This document shows, one piece after another, positions 1 to 8,461 of a DNA stretch of 64,000 nucleotides (position 1 is the stretch's first letter; each line of letters begins with the position of its first letter). The notes under the pieces were generated by a model. It was not told the DNA's origin and searched no databases. It saw only the letters and a list, made by a program, of their open reading frames with translations. Source of the DNA: Hymenobacter negativus (GTDB lineage Bacteria; Bacteroidota; Bacteroidia; Cytophagales; Hymenobacteraceae); the NCBI RefSeq assembly GCF_016056375.1, contig NZ_JAEDAE010000011.1, forward strand, positions 1 to 64,000, written 5' to 3'. Made by a program: the position numbers and the translations under genes.

Positions 1-24
1 GGTCGCCGCCAACCTTATCAAGGA

Positions 25-68
25 AATCCCCTCTTGGATGCTTTCGCCAGCAACCAAGCGGGGATTTT
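25..68 (+). terminator. Hairpin, probable terminator of an upstream gene
   Basis: A stem with arms at about 25-42 and 50-68 (AATCCCCTCTTGG pairing with CCAAGCGGGGATT, one mismatch) is followed by a short T run. It sits upstream of rodA, so it probably ends a gene lying left of the window. The T run is short, so termination strength is uncertain. Confidence 0.45.
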
Positions 69-112
69 GCTGTTAAACCCCTTCCGGCCGCTAAGGAAAG
101 ATTAGACTATTG

Positions 113-120
113 TATTTTTG
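113..120 (+). promoter_or_regulatory. Possible -7 element for rodA (TATTTTTG)
   Basis: TATTTTTG fits the Bacteroidota -7 consensus TAnnTTTG and lies 26 bases before the rodA start codon. No TTG is seen at the usual 17-23 base spacing upstream, so this is a weak call. Confidence 0.3.
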
Positions 121-146
121 TCAGCTTATTCATATTAATATTATTT

Positions 147-1442
147 GTGCAAGTTTCTCCCGCACGTTACAGCCGAAGTATTGATTGGGTCACGGTATTG
201 CTTTATGTGATATTAGTTGCAATGGGGTGGATTTGTATTTATGCATCGAGTTACTCGCCAGATGCGCCAGCGAATCCATTGAACAGCATGACCTTTGACA
301 AGTTGATGGCATTCAACTGGTTTAAGCAATTGTTGTGGATTGCTACGGCTGGCGTGTTGATTGTTGTGTTGCTTGTCGTTGATTATAAGGCATATGATAC
401 TTTAGCATATGCATTATATGTAGGCATGATTGTACTCTTGTTGGTAACGATGGTGGTGGCGCGTCCAATTGCCGGTTCGAGGTCGTGGCTGGAATTGGGG
501 CCAGTAAGACTACAGCCGGCGGAATTTGCAAAATTTACGACTGCGCTGGCTGCCTCGCGCTTCATGGCGAGTATTAACCTGAGGTATCAGGATTGGCGAG
601 ACCAGTTGATTTTAGCTGGCATTACGCTACTGCCACCATTGTTGATTGTGGCGTCGAATGAATCGGGGCAGGCATTGGTTTTTGGGGCTCTGTTGCTGGC
701 GTACTTCCGAGAAGGAATGTCGCCGTTGATACTGCTGCTGCTAGCTGTAGCCGGTGTTGTATTGGTATTGGCTTTGATGGTGCCCAAAATGTGGCTAGTG
801 GCAGCTTTTACGGTTATTCTGCTGGCCGTATTGGGATTGAATAGACGGGTTTTACGACACCACCTGCCGCTGGCAATAGGGGTGTGGGTGGCCGTGATTG
901 GAATGGTGGTGGGGGTAGATTTCTTCTATAACCATGTACTGCAGCCTCACCAACGGCAGCGAATAGAAATACTTATTAATCCTTCTTCGGACCCATTAGG
1001 CAAGGGGTGGAATGTGACCCAGAGCAAAATTGCCATTGGGTCGGGAGGGCTGGTAGGGAAGGGATTTCTGCAAGGGACACAGACTAAGTTCGATTTTGTG
1101 CCTGAGCAGAGTACTGATTTTATTTTTTGTACAGTTGGGGAAGAATTTGGCTGGATGGGAAGCCTAGTGGTAATTGGGCTTTACTTGACGTTGTTGTGGC
1201 GCATTATTTACGTGGCTGAGCGACAGAAATCGGTGTTCGGACGCACGTATGGGTATTGCGTGGCGAGTGTGTTGTTCTTTCATATCACCGTGAATATGGG
1301 CATGACAATGGGGTTGGCCCCGGTGGTGGGAATTCCATTGCCCTTCTTTAGCTATGGCGGCTCTTCGTTGTGGTCGTTTACCATTCTGCTGTTTAGCCTG
1401 CTGGCGCTGGATGCCTACCGTAAGCAGGATTTAGTGCGCTGA
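147..1442 (+). CDS. rodA: RodA, SEDS-family peptidoglycan glycosyltransferase
   Basis: A polytopic membrane protein of 431 aa that polymerises lipid II glycan strands during lateral wall growth together with a class B PBP. SEDS hallmarks are visible: GSRSWLELGPVRLQPAEFAK near residues 110-129, SDPLGKGWNVTQSKIAIGSGG near 281-301 with the conserved Asp282 of the large periplasmic loop, and PLPFFSYGGSS near the C terminus. The length is usual for RodA. Translation starts at a GTG. The gene is visibly AT-richer than most of the window. It overlaps the next gene by one base (TGATG), suggesting coupled translation. FtsW is the alternative, but FtsW is normally in the dcw cluster. Confidence 0.93.
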   Translation: MQVSPARYSRSIDWVTVLLYVILVAMGWICIYASSYSPDAPANPLNSMTFDKLMAFNWFKQLLWIATAGVLIVVLLVVDYKAYDTLAYALYVGMIVLLLVTMVVARPIAGSRSWLELGPVRLQPAEFAKFTTALAASRFMASINLRYQDWRDQLILAGITLLPPLLIVASNESGQALVFGALLLAYFREGMSPLILLLLAVAGVVLVLALMVPKMWLVAAFTVILLAVLGLNRRVLRHHLPLAIGVWVAVIGMVVGVDFFYNHVLQPHQRQRIEILINPSSDPLGKGWNVTQSKIAIGSGGLVGKGFLQGTQTKFDFVPEQSTDFIFCTVGEEFGWMGSLVVIGLYLTLLWRIIYVAERQKSVFGRTYGYCVASVLFFHITVNMGMTMGLAPVVGIPLPFFSYGGSSLWSFTILLFSLLALDAYRKQDLVR

Positions 1443-2779
1443 TGGAGAAATCACAGGTCCCTGGCTGGGTATGGGCGGTGCTGGTGGGCGCGCACGTATT
1501 GACGTTGGGATGGGTACTGCACCAGGGACGCTGGTCCTTTGTGGATACCGGGCGCTACATTCAGGCGGCGGAGAACCTGTGGCGACATGGACAGCTTTAT
1601 GCCCGTCCCTGGCCGGGGATAGCGCCTAGCGGGCAGGCGGTGCAGGAGTTTACGATTCGGCCGGCGGGTTATCCGTTGATTATACTAGGACTGGGAGGGG
1701 CCGGTGGGTGGCCGGTAATGCTGCTGGTGGTTCAGAATGTGCTCAGTTTGCTGAACCTTGGGTTGGTTTTGAGGTGGTGGGCCCGCTGGGCGTATCCAAA
1801 CTTGCGGGATTGGGCACTGGCATTGGCGGCCGTGCTGACTTTTCCGGCGCAATTCATCTATGCGAGTGCCGTGATGAGTGAAATGCTGCTGCAAACGGCA
1901 GTGCTCAGTATTGCCGTTACTGCCATTGCATTTATTCATTCTCCCCGATTACGGTATTGTGCGGGCGGGGCGGTGGCCGTGATTGTTGCTTTTTTGCTAA
2001 AGCCGGTTTTTTATCCGTTGGCTTTTGTGGCAGTTATGCTGGCAATCGTTGTGGGATGGCGGTATCGTCGGCCAGCAGTAACGGTTATCGGCGTGTTGCC
2101 TGTGCTGGTGGTAGGACTGTATATGCTATGGAACCAGCAACGAACGGGGTACTTTCATTTTTCCAGCATCGCAGAGATAAACTTACTGCAATACAATGCG
2201 GCAGGGGTGCTCCGGCAGATTGCCGGGCCGGAGGTTGAAGAAAAATGGGTGACGCAGGTAATCGACCAAGCGAATACTAAGCCGGATTTTGCGACGCGGC
2301 AGCATTTTATTCAGGTCCAGGCGGCGGCAATGCTGACCGAGCATATCGGCTTGTATGCGCGGCAGCATGTGCAAGGAATGGTGGCGTTGTTTCTGGACCC
2401 GGGGCGCTTCGATTTGAGCCAATTGCTGGGCTGGGCACCGCCAGTTGGGGGCGGCTTGCTGACTCAGGCGAGACAAGGCCGGCTGTGGCAGGCTGTTATA
2501 GGGCTGCCTTGGGGGCAATTAGGACTGCTGGGATTGGTATTGCTGGCAAACGTAGCCCGATTAGGATTTGCCGTGCGCGGCTTCCGGCGGCTGCAATACG
2601 GTAATACCGCGTGCCATAATGGGCGTTGGGTGGCAGTGGGGCTGCTGCTGTACGTAGCAGCTCTGACGGGGCCATTGGGCGCTGCTCGGTTTTTGGTGCC
2701 GGTGTGGCCATTGCTGCTGGCGCTGGCGCTGGCCGGGCTTAATTGGCCACCGCAAATACCGCTAAAGCAAGAAGGCTAG
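1442..2779 (+). CDS. Polytopic membrane protein, GT-C glycosyltransferase-like
   Basis: A 445 aa hydrophobic protein with roughly ten membrane segments. The first periplasmic loop holds FVDTGRYIQAAENLWRHG and a downstream RPAGYPL, an arrangement resembling the acidic-residue loop of GT-C (PMT/ArnT-like) glycosyltransferases that use polyprenyl-phosphate sugars. Its start overlaps the rodA stop by one base, so the two are probably co-transcribed, which would fit a cell-envelope role. The acceptor and sugar cannot be read from sequence. The GT-C assignment rests on the general pattern only and could be wrong. Confidence 0.6.
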   Translation: MEKSQVPGWVWAVLVGAHVLTLGWVLHQGRWSFVDTGRYIQAAENLWRHGQLYARPWPGIAPSGQAVQEFTIRPAGYPLIILGLGGAGGWPVMLLVVQNVLSLLNLGLVLRWWARWAYPNLRDWALALAAVLTFPAQFIYASAVMSEMLLQTAVLSIAVTAIAFIHSPRLRYCAGGAVAVIVAFLLKPVFYPLAFVAVMLAIVVGWRYRRPAVTVIGVLPVLVVGLYMLWNQQRTGYFHFSSIAEINLLQYNAAGVLRQIAGPEVEEKWVTQVIDQANTKPDFATRQHFIQVQAAAMLTEHIGLYARQHVQGMVALFLDPGRFDLSQLLGWAPPVGGGLLTQARQGRLWQAVIGLPWGQLGLLGLVLLANVARLGFAVRGFRRLQYGNTACHNGRWVAVGLLLYVAALTGPLGAARFLVPVWPLLLALALAGLNWPPQIPLKQEG

Positions 2780-2799
2780 CCGATGCGGCCAGCCTTCTT
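2769..2799. terminator. Hairpin at the end of the GT-C-like gene
   Basis: AAGAAGGCTAGCC (2769-2781) pairs with GGCCAGCCTTCTT (2787-2799) with one mismatch; the TAG stop lies inside the left arm. No clear T run follows on the plus strand, so it may be a weak or factor-assisted terminator. Confidence 0.35.
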
Positions 2800-2842
2800 A
2801 GAAAAAACAACAACGTAATGCCGGAAAGCGCGTGGCATCTTG

Positions 2843-4012
2843 CTATGCGAATTTGCGCTCAATAAGCTTCAGAAGCTTGTTGACATGTTCTTCCTTGCGG
2901 CTCCAGTCGTAGCGCTGTGAGAGGTCGGTAGTGACGTAAGCACGCGCTTGGTCGATGGTGGGAAGGGAATCGAGGTGCTGAATGGCGGCGTGGTAATCCA
3001 TGTTTTCACCGTTGAACAACTCGTTGATGAAGCTGAAGCGCTGATTGATGGAAATAGCTTCGCGCAAGGTATCAACTTTAGGCCCGGAGCGTCCGGCCAG
3101 CGAAGTGGGGGCCGCCGTGGCGCGAAGGGTTTCGGCTAATGCAGGGGCGGCTTGCTGGCCGGCCTTCAGCTTTTCGTGCAGAGGAATATTGGCCGAGTCG
3201 GTATCGGGTGAAAGGCGGGCCGGGGCTTCGGCAGCGGGTGCTGGCTTAGGAGCAGCTGGCGGCAATTCTTCCTTGGGAGGCGCGACGAAAGTAGGAGGGG
3301 CAACCACCGGAATTGGCGTCGGTGCTGGGATAGCAACAGGCTCTTCGACCCGTGGAGAGGCTGTGGCAGCGGATACCGGGCCATCTTCAAGCAGGTCGGC
3401 GGTGGTGAGGGGTAGCAGGGCACTGAGCTCGGCGACGAGGCGCTGCATGGGCTGATGAGCCTTATAGTTAGCCGCGTGGTAGAGCTCGAACCGATGCGTG
3501 AGGAAATCGCGGCCGAGGTCGTCGCTAATGGGCAGGCTATCGACAAAACCCTGGTAAAAGGCTTTGTCGATGTCAATGTAACGCAGATTGTCGCGCAGCC
3601 CGGTCAGCGTTGGCGTTTCGGTAGTGCCGAGCAGCAGACGCTGGAAGCTGCCGGCGGGGTCGGCCACGAGGCCGAGCGTATCGGCCGCAGCCTGGGCCAG
3701 CAGCGGTTCAAAAGCTACACGGTTCAGGCTGATGTGGCGCGAAAGCACGTTCATGAACTGGGCCAAGGCCGCTTGGACGGGGGCGGCCTCAAAATCGAAA
3801 TAGACGCTACGCAGGCGGGCGGTTTCGGCCTGCCACTGGCCCAATAGCTGGCGAATAACCAATAAGTTGAGCTGGCGAATGGGCGTGAACTTGAGCACGG
3901 CTGCGCCGTCGAGGGTAGCGGTGGGCTGGGCACCAAAATGCTGGTCGCAGAGCCGGGCGGCCAGGCGGCGGCCATACTGTGCACACTTGGCGAAGCTATA
4001 TTTGTCGTTCAT
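2843..4012 (-). CDS. Conserved protein of unknown function
   Basis: I do not recognise a named family for this 389 aa protein. It has three visible parts: an alpha-helical N-terminal region (about 1-205), a Pro/Ala-rich low-complexity linker (about 210-285, with PAPTPIPVVAPPTF and PAAPKPAPAAEAPA), and a helical C-terminal region (about 300-389) containing ISINQRFSFINELFNGENMDYH and ending in a Lys-rich helix. No signal peptide or membrane segment is evident, so it is likely cytoplasmic. It is divergent from the ferredoxin gene with only 37 bases between the starts, so both may share a regulatory region. Confidence 0.72.
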   Translation of the reverse strand: MNDKYSFAKCAQYGRRLAARLCDQHFGAQPTATLDGAAVLKFTPIRQLNLLVIRQLLGQWQAETARLRSVYFDFEAAPVQAALAQFMNVLSRHISLNRVAFEPLLAQAAADTLGLVADPAGSFQRLLLGTTETPTLTGLRDNLRYIDIDKAFYQGFVDSLPISDDLGRDFLTHRFELYHAANYKAHQPMQRLVAELSALLPLTTADLLEDGPVSAATASPRVEEPVAIPAPTPIPVVAPPTFVAPPKEELPPAAPKPAPAAEAPARLSPDTDSANIPLHEKLKAGQQAAPALAETLRATAAPTSLAGRSGPKVDTLREAISINQRFSFINELFNGENMDYHAAIQHLDSLPTIDQARAYVTTDLSQRYDWSRKEEHVNKLLKLIERKFA

Positions 4013-4049
4013 AAAAAGGCCGGGTTTCGGTGGCCGAAGTTAGGCACAA

Positions 4050-4388
4050 ATGGCCCTGTTAACGATTGAGAATTTGCCCGGCGCGGCCGTGAACGTACCC
4101 GCCGGGGCAACATTGCTGGCGGCGTTGCAAGCCGCGGGCCACGACTGGATGCACGCCTGCGGTGCCAAGGGGCGCTGCACCACTTGCCGCCTGCAGCTGC
4201 GTTCAGGCCAGGAAAACCTGAGCCCGCTCACGGTGGCCGAGCTGCGTTACCAGGCGGCGGGCCGGCTGTTGCCCAATGAGCGCCTGACCTGCCAGGCCCA
4301 ACTGCCTGCGGGCGATGCCACCGGCAGGGTGCCCGAAGCCACAAAGTTGCCCCATGTGCGGTACGACGAAAGGCCGGCTGCCGATTAA
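4050..4388 (+). CDS. 2Fe-2S ferredoxin
   Basis: A small (112 aa) plant/adrenodoxin-fold electron carrier. The cluster ligands are visible as HACGAKGRCTTC (C-x5-C-x2-C, about residues 32-41) and a fourth Cys in ERLTCQAQL near residue 78. There is no signal peptide, so it acts in the cytoplasm. It starts 37 bases from the divergent unknown gene and is about 150 bases upstream of tdk, so it is probably a single-gene unit. The partner enzyme is not apparent from context. A second, different ferredoxin is encoded near 40 kb. Confidence 0.85.
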   Translation: MALLTIENLPGAAVNVPAGATLLAALQAAGHDWMHACGAKGRCTTCRLQLRSGQENLSPLTVAELRYQAAGRLLPNERLTCQAQLPAGDATGRVPEATKLPHVRYDERPAAD

Positions 4389-4538
4389 TCAAAATAATGG
4401 CTAGGCCACATAAGCGGGTAAAAGCAGGCGGTCAGAACGTTTGCTCATTCGGAGCGGCGGTAATGGGTGCGATGGGCATTACCCTTGGCGGTTCGTTCCT
4501 AACTTTAGGATTCAAAACCACCCAAGCCCGCCCGTATT

Positions 4539-5165
4539 TTGTTTATTGAACCTCGCGTCGGAAACCGCCACAACGCCCCCCGCCGGGGCTGGATTGAAGT
4601 GGTGTGTGGCTCTATGTTTTCGGGCAAGACCGAAGAACTAATTCGCCGCCTTACCCGTGCCCGCATTGCCCGGCAGCGGGTCGAAATATTTAAGCCGGCG
4701 CTCGATACGCGCTACCACGCCGAAGATGTGGTGAGCCACAACGCCGCCCGGATTCGCTCGACGCCGGTGGCCATTGCCTCGGAAATTCTGCTGCTCGCGG
4801 CCGGGTCCGACGTGGTGGGCATCGACGAAGCCCAGTTTTTTGATGATTCGCTGGTGGACGTGTGCGCGCAGCTGGCCAACAATGGCACCCGCGTCATCGT
4901 GGCCGGGCTGGACATGGACTACCTGGGGCGTCCGTTTGGCCCCATGCCGGCCCTGCTGGCCACGGCCGAGTACGTGACCAAGGTGCACGCCGTGTGCGTA
5001 TGCTGCGGCGAAATTGCGTCGTACTCCTACCGCATTGCGGCCAGCGCCAGCCAAGTGTTGTTGGGCGAAACCGATTCTTACGAAGCCCGCTGCCGGCCGT
5101 GTTTTTTGGAGGGCGTGCAGTCCAAAGAACCCACAACGGAAGCCCGCTCGGCCGCTACGCACTAA
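4539..5165 (+). CDS. tdk: Thymidine kinase (type II TK)
   Basis: Phosphorylates thymidine to dTMP with ATP (pyrimidine salvage). The 208 aa protein shows the P-loop GSMFSGKTEEL (about residues 25-35), the DEAQFF motif of the Walker B region, and the two zinc-binding pairs CVCCG and CRPC of the lasso domain. The TTG start gives MFIEPRVGN followed by GWIEVVCGSMFSGKT, which matches the usual Bacteroidota N terminus; no ATG lies near enough. It is followed 71 bases later by the PorZ-like gene on the same strand. Confidence 0.94.
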   Translation: MFIEPRVGNRHNAPRRGWIEVVCGSMFSGKTEELIRRLTRARIARQRVEIFKPALDTRYHAEDVVSHNAARIRSTPVAIASEILLLAAGSDVVGIDEAQFFDDSLVDVCAQLANNGTRVIVAGLDMDYLGRPFGPMPALLATAEYVTKVHAVCVCCGEIASYSYRIAASASQVLLGETDSYEARCRPCFLEGVQSKEPTTEARSAATH

Positions 5166-5236
5166 ATTTCGGGGTGTAGCGTTGGCAACGGCAGCCCTGC
5201 TGCTTTCTATCCTTCCTTTGAGCTTTTGCTGAGCAT

Positions 5237-7588
5237 ATGTCCCACTTTTTCCGTTGTTTGTTTGGGTTGGCCGGATTGTTTTTGTGGGCGAATGCCACCT
5301 TTGCCCAAGGCACAGTTGGCTACGGCGATTGGCAGTTACACCTCCCCACCAACCACCCCTTGCTACTGGCCGATGCGGGAAACCGGCTGTACGTAGCCAC
5401 GGAAAACGCCTTTTATTTTTTAGATAAGAAACAGAATACCACGCAGGTGCTCTCGCGTCGCGACGGCCTGAATGACGTGTCGGTGACGGCCCTGGCTTAC
5501 GATTCGGTGACGCAGCAAACGGTGCTGGGGTACCGCAATGCCAATATTGACATTCTGCGGCCCAACGGCAGTGTGCGGAACCTAAACGACATTCTGCGTA
5601 AATCGATTCAAGGAGATAAAACCATCAACCGAATATCAATTGGGGGTGGCAAGGCCTATCTGTCGTGCGGTTTCGGGTTGGTAGTGATTGACTTAGCCAA
5701 GCTCGAAATCTCCGATACCTACAGCAATATTGGTCCCGGTGGAGCGATGGTTAGCGTGTATGATGCCGCTTCGGCCGGTGGCTTCCTCTACCTGGCCACC
5801 TCGGCGGGGTTGCTGCGGGGAGCCTTGGCAAATAATCTTCTGGACTATCACAACTGGACGGTGGCCTTGCCGGTGCCCTTGGTGGCCAACCGGCCGATAT
5901 ACCGGTTCCTGACAGCTTACGGGGGGCAGGTGTACGCGGCCGTCGACGGCACGGGCGTGTATAACTACGCGGCCGGCGGGTGGCAGGCCGTTCCTGGTAC
6001 CTATTCCGGGCAGTTCAGGAGTCTGCGCTTCAGCAGCATCGGGGTGTTAGCCATCGATGACAACGCCGGGGTGCGGCGCGTTGGTGGCAATAGCGCCGTT
6101 ACCACCGTGGTTCCGCCCACAGCTGGTACGTTGACCCAGGATGCCGTGCGGGCGCGCGACGGCAGCTACTTCGTAGCTAATTACAACAAGGGCTTGCTGC
6201 GGGTGCAGCCGGGGACTGGCGCAGTCATCGAGTCGTTTGTGGCCAATGGCCCGGCCAGTAGCTTGTCCTTCAGCATACTGGCCGATGCGCGTACCAATAC
6301 CGTGGACATCTTCACGGGGCGCTATTCGGAGCGGTATGATTTGTCGGGCTACCGGGCCGGATTCTACGAGTATAAAGGTGGGCAATGGACCAACTTCGAC
6401 GCTACTTCCTACCCTAACCCGGCTGATTTTCCCAACCCGACCAGCCCGGTGCGGGGCACGCGCACACCGGATGGCAAGCTCTACGTCGGCAACTTCAATG
6501 GGGGGCTTTTGGAATGGGAGGGGCCGGGTAAGTTCCGGTCGTTTGGCGAAGGTAGCCCGTCGGGCAGCCCGTTGCTGGGCACGTTTGGCGACCGTAACCG
6601 TGTAGATATTACCGATGTGGCCACGGCCGCCGATGGTAAAGTGTGGGTAGTGAATCGCCACTTGCGCCCCGGAGTGTCGGGCCTGTCGTTGTTTGACCCC
6701 ATGGCTAATACTTGGCAAACCGTTCCCTACACGCTGGGGCTGGAAGCCCTCGAACGCATTGCGTTGGATGATAATGGCTATGTCTGGACCTCCGTGTCGC
6801 GCAAAACGGAACCTACCGGCGCACCGCTGGGCATCTATGCTATCGACCCAGCGCCTAATACCGCCAATGCTCCGCGTTTTTTTACGACGTCGACGGGCCT
6901 GCCCGACAACCAGATTTATGAGTTGGCAAAAGACCGGCGTGGCTATATCTGGGCGGCTACCATCAAAGGCGTGGCCGTGTTTAATGACCCGAGCGGGCCG
7001 TTTTTATCGCAGGCCGGATTCACGCTGCCGGTGGTGCGCCGGGGCGAAGGCACGGGCTTTCCGGCATTGTTCAGCGAGGCTGTGCGGACCCTGGCCGTTG
7101 ATGGAGCCGACCGAAAGTGGTTCGGGACTGATAACGGCCTGTGGCTGTTCAGCGCCGATGCCGACGAGGCGCTGATGCACTTCACCACCGCCAACAGCCC
7201 CCTGCCGTCCAACCGCATCGTGGACGTGAAGGTGAACGACAAAACCGGCGAAGTATGGGTTGCTACTGATGCCGGCGTGGTGGCCTACCGCGGTTCGGCC
7301 ACCGTGACCGAAGGCGAGCCAAACTGTACGGCCGTATTCCCAAACCCCGTGCGGCCTGATTTTCAAGGGATGGTCGGGATTACTGGCTTGGCCAACAACG
7401 CACTGGTAAAAATTACGGATGTGGCGGGCCACCTGGTATATGCCACCACGGCCACCGGCGGGGCCGTCACCTGGAACCTGGCCAAGCCCGATGGCCAGCG
7501 TGTGCGGTCAGGTATCTATCTTGTCCTGTCGTCGGATGCCGACGGTAAAAACGGCTGTGTGAGCAAAGTGGCCGTCCTTAGCAAATAA
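5237..7588 (+). CDS. porZ: PorZ-like T9SS protein, two beta-propellers plus C-terminal sorting domain
   Basis: A secreted 783 aa protein with a signal peptide ending near residue 23 (ANATFAQG). The N-terminal part (about 28-350) has repeated propeller blades of the PorZ type, beginning GDWQLHLPTNHP and including SRRDGLNDVSVTALAYD. The second part (about 350-690) has two-component-regulator propeller blades (TGLPDNQIYELAKDRRGYIWAAT; WFGTDNGLWLF). The last 90 residues (VFPNPVRPDFQG to YLVLSSDADGK) form a T9SS C-terminal domain. PorZ in Porphyromonas is a surface component of the PorU/PorV attachment complex; porU and porV lie about 50 kb away in this window. A generic propeller protein is the alternative. 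Confidence 0.75.
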   Translation: MSHFFRCLFGLAGLFLWANATFAQGTVGYGDWQLHLPTNHPLLLADAGNRLYVATENAFYFLDKKQNTTQVLSRRDGLNDVSVTALAYDSVTQQTVLGYRNANIDILRPNGSVRNLNDILRKSIQGDKTINRISIGGGKAYLSCGFGLVVIDLAKLEISDTYSNIGPGGAMVSVYDAASAGGFLYLATSAGLLRGALANNLLDYHNWTVALPVPLVANRPIYRFLTAYGGQVYAAVDGTGVYNYAAGGWQAVPGTYSGQFRSLRFSSIGVLAIDDNAGVRRVGGNSAVTTVVPPTAGTLTQDAVRARDGSYFVANYNKGLLRVQPGTGAVIESFVANGPASSLSFSILADARTNTVDIFTGRYSERYDLSGYRAGFYEYKGGQWTNFDATSYPNPADFPNPTSPVRGTRTPDGKLYVGNFNGGLLEWEGPGKFRSFGEGSPSGSPLLGTFGDRNRVDITDVATAADGKVWVVNRHLRPGVSGLSLFDPMANTWQTVPYTLGLEALERIALDDNGYVWTSVSRKTEPTGAPLGIYAIDPAPNTANAPRFFTTSTGLPDNQIYELAKDRRGYIWAATIKGVAVFNDPSGPFLSQAGFTLPVVRRGEGTGFPALFSEAVRTLAVDGADRKWFGTDNGLWLFSADADEALMHFTTANSPLPSNRIVDVKVNDKTGEVWVATDAGVVAYRGSATVTEGEPNCTAVFPNPVRPDFQGMVGITGLANNALVKITDVAGHLVYATTATGGAVTWNLAKPDGQRVRSGIYLVLSSDADGKNGCVSKVAVLSK

Positions 7589-7643
7589 GGAACGTAGAAG
7601 GAGAAATGGTGCGCGGCGCCCATTCTACGGCTTCCTTTTTAAT
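7587..7643 (+). terminator. Terminator after the PorZ-like gene
   Basis: AAGGAACGTAGAA (7587-7599) pairs with TTCTACGGCTTCCTT (7623-7637) with a 2-base bulge, followed by TTTAATTT. It overlaps the stop region and lies just before recO. Confidence 0.55.
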
Positions 7644-7651
7644 TTCTCCCT

Positions 7652-8371
7652 ATGCTGATTAAGACGCGGGGCATTGTCCTCAGCTACCTCAAATACCGCG
7701 AAACGAGCATTATCGCCCGGGTGTACACCGAGCGCCTGGGCGTGCAGACCTATGTAGTGAACGGCGTGCGCAAGGCCAAGCCACCGGGGCGTATTGCCTT
7801 GTTTCAACCCTTCACACTGCTGGAACTGGTGGCCTACGTGGCCCGGGGCAGCGGCGGCCTCACGCGGCTGTCGGAGTTTCGGTGCGCTGAGCCCTTCCAG
7901 ACGTTGCCCTACGATGTGCACAAGAGCAGCGTGGTGCTCTTTCTATCGGAAGTAGTGGGCCACGCCGTGCGCGAGGAAGAGCAGAACGAACCGCTGTTTC
8001 AGTTCCTGCACGATTCCATTCTGGCGTTTGACCTGCAGGCGGTAGGCAGCGAAAACTTTGCACTGACGTTTCTGCTGCAGTTGGCGGCCTATCTGGGCTT
8101 TGGCATCAGCTCAGGCAGCGAACTGACCGACCAAGTGATTATGGCGGGCCACGCGGCCACTGCCAAGGGCGTGACCGGCCCGGCCACGCTACGGCTGCGC
8201 GAGTTCGACGGCTATTTCGATGAACTGCTGCGCGACCCCGCCACCAGCACCATTCCCAATGGCCGCGTGCGCCACGAACTGCTGAACGTGCTAATTCGCT
8301 ACTACCAGCTGCACGTAGAGCAGATGGGTGAAATTCGCTCCCTTGATATCCTCTCGCAGGTTCTTAATTAG
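7652..8371 (+). CDS. recO: DNA repair protein RecO
   Basis: RecO binds ssDNA and SSB and, with RecR, loads RecA in gap repair. The 239 aa length is normal. The N terminus (MLIKTRGIVLSYLKYRETSIIARVYT) is the RecO OB-fold signature, followed by the helical C-terminal domain. It follows the PorZ-like gene on the same strand but a terminator hairpin lies between them. It converges on the FKBP cluster across a very strong bidirectional hairpin. Confidence 0.93.
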   Translation: MLIKTRGIVLSYLKYRETSIIARVYTERLGVQTYVVNGVRKAKPPGRIALFQPFTLLELVAYVARGSGGLTRLSEFRCAEPFQTLPYDVHKSSVVLFLSEVVGHAVREEEQNEPLFQFLHDSILAFDLQAVGSENFALTFLLQLAAYLGFGISSGSELTDQVIMAGHAATAKGVTGPATLRLREFDGYFDELLRDPATSTIPNGRVRHELLNVLIRYYQLHVEQMGEIRSLDILSQVLN

Positions 8372-8444
8372 AAAACCGGCCATTTCCGGCCAGAAGCCAA
8401 CTGCTCATTGAACAGTTTACTTCTGGCCGGAAATGGCCGGTTTT
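8372..8444. terminator. Bidirectional terminator between recO and the FKBP cluster
   Basis: The two arms are perfect 25-base complements (8372-8396 and 8420-8444; core ACCGGCCATTTCCGGCCAGA), with an A run on the left and a T run on the right, so it works in both directions. Each arm also contains a smaller self-complementary GGCCATTTCCGGCC-like core. Confidence 0.88.
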
Positions 8445-8461
8445 TCTTGCGTTAGAACGGG

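Noticed and set aside
4400..4530. Possible riboswitch or small RNA before tdk
   Set aside because: Only a 7-base GGTAATG/CATTACC stem is visible; no known riboswitch core.
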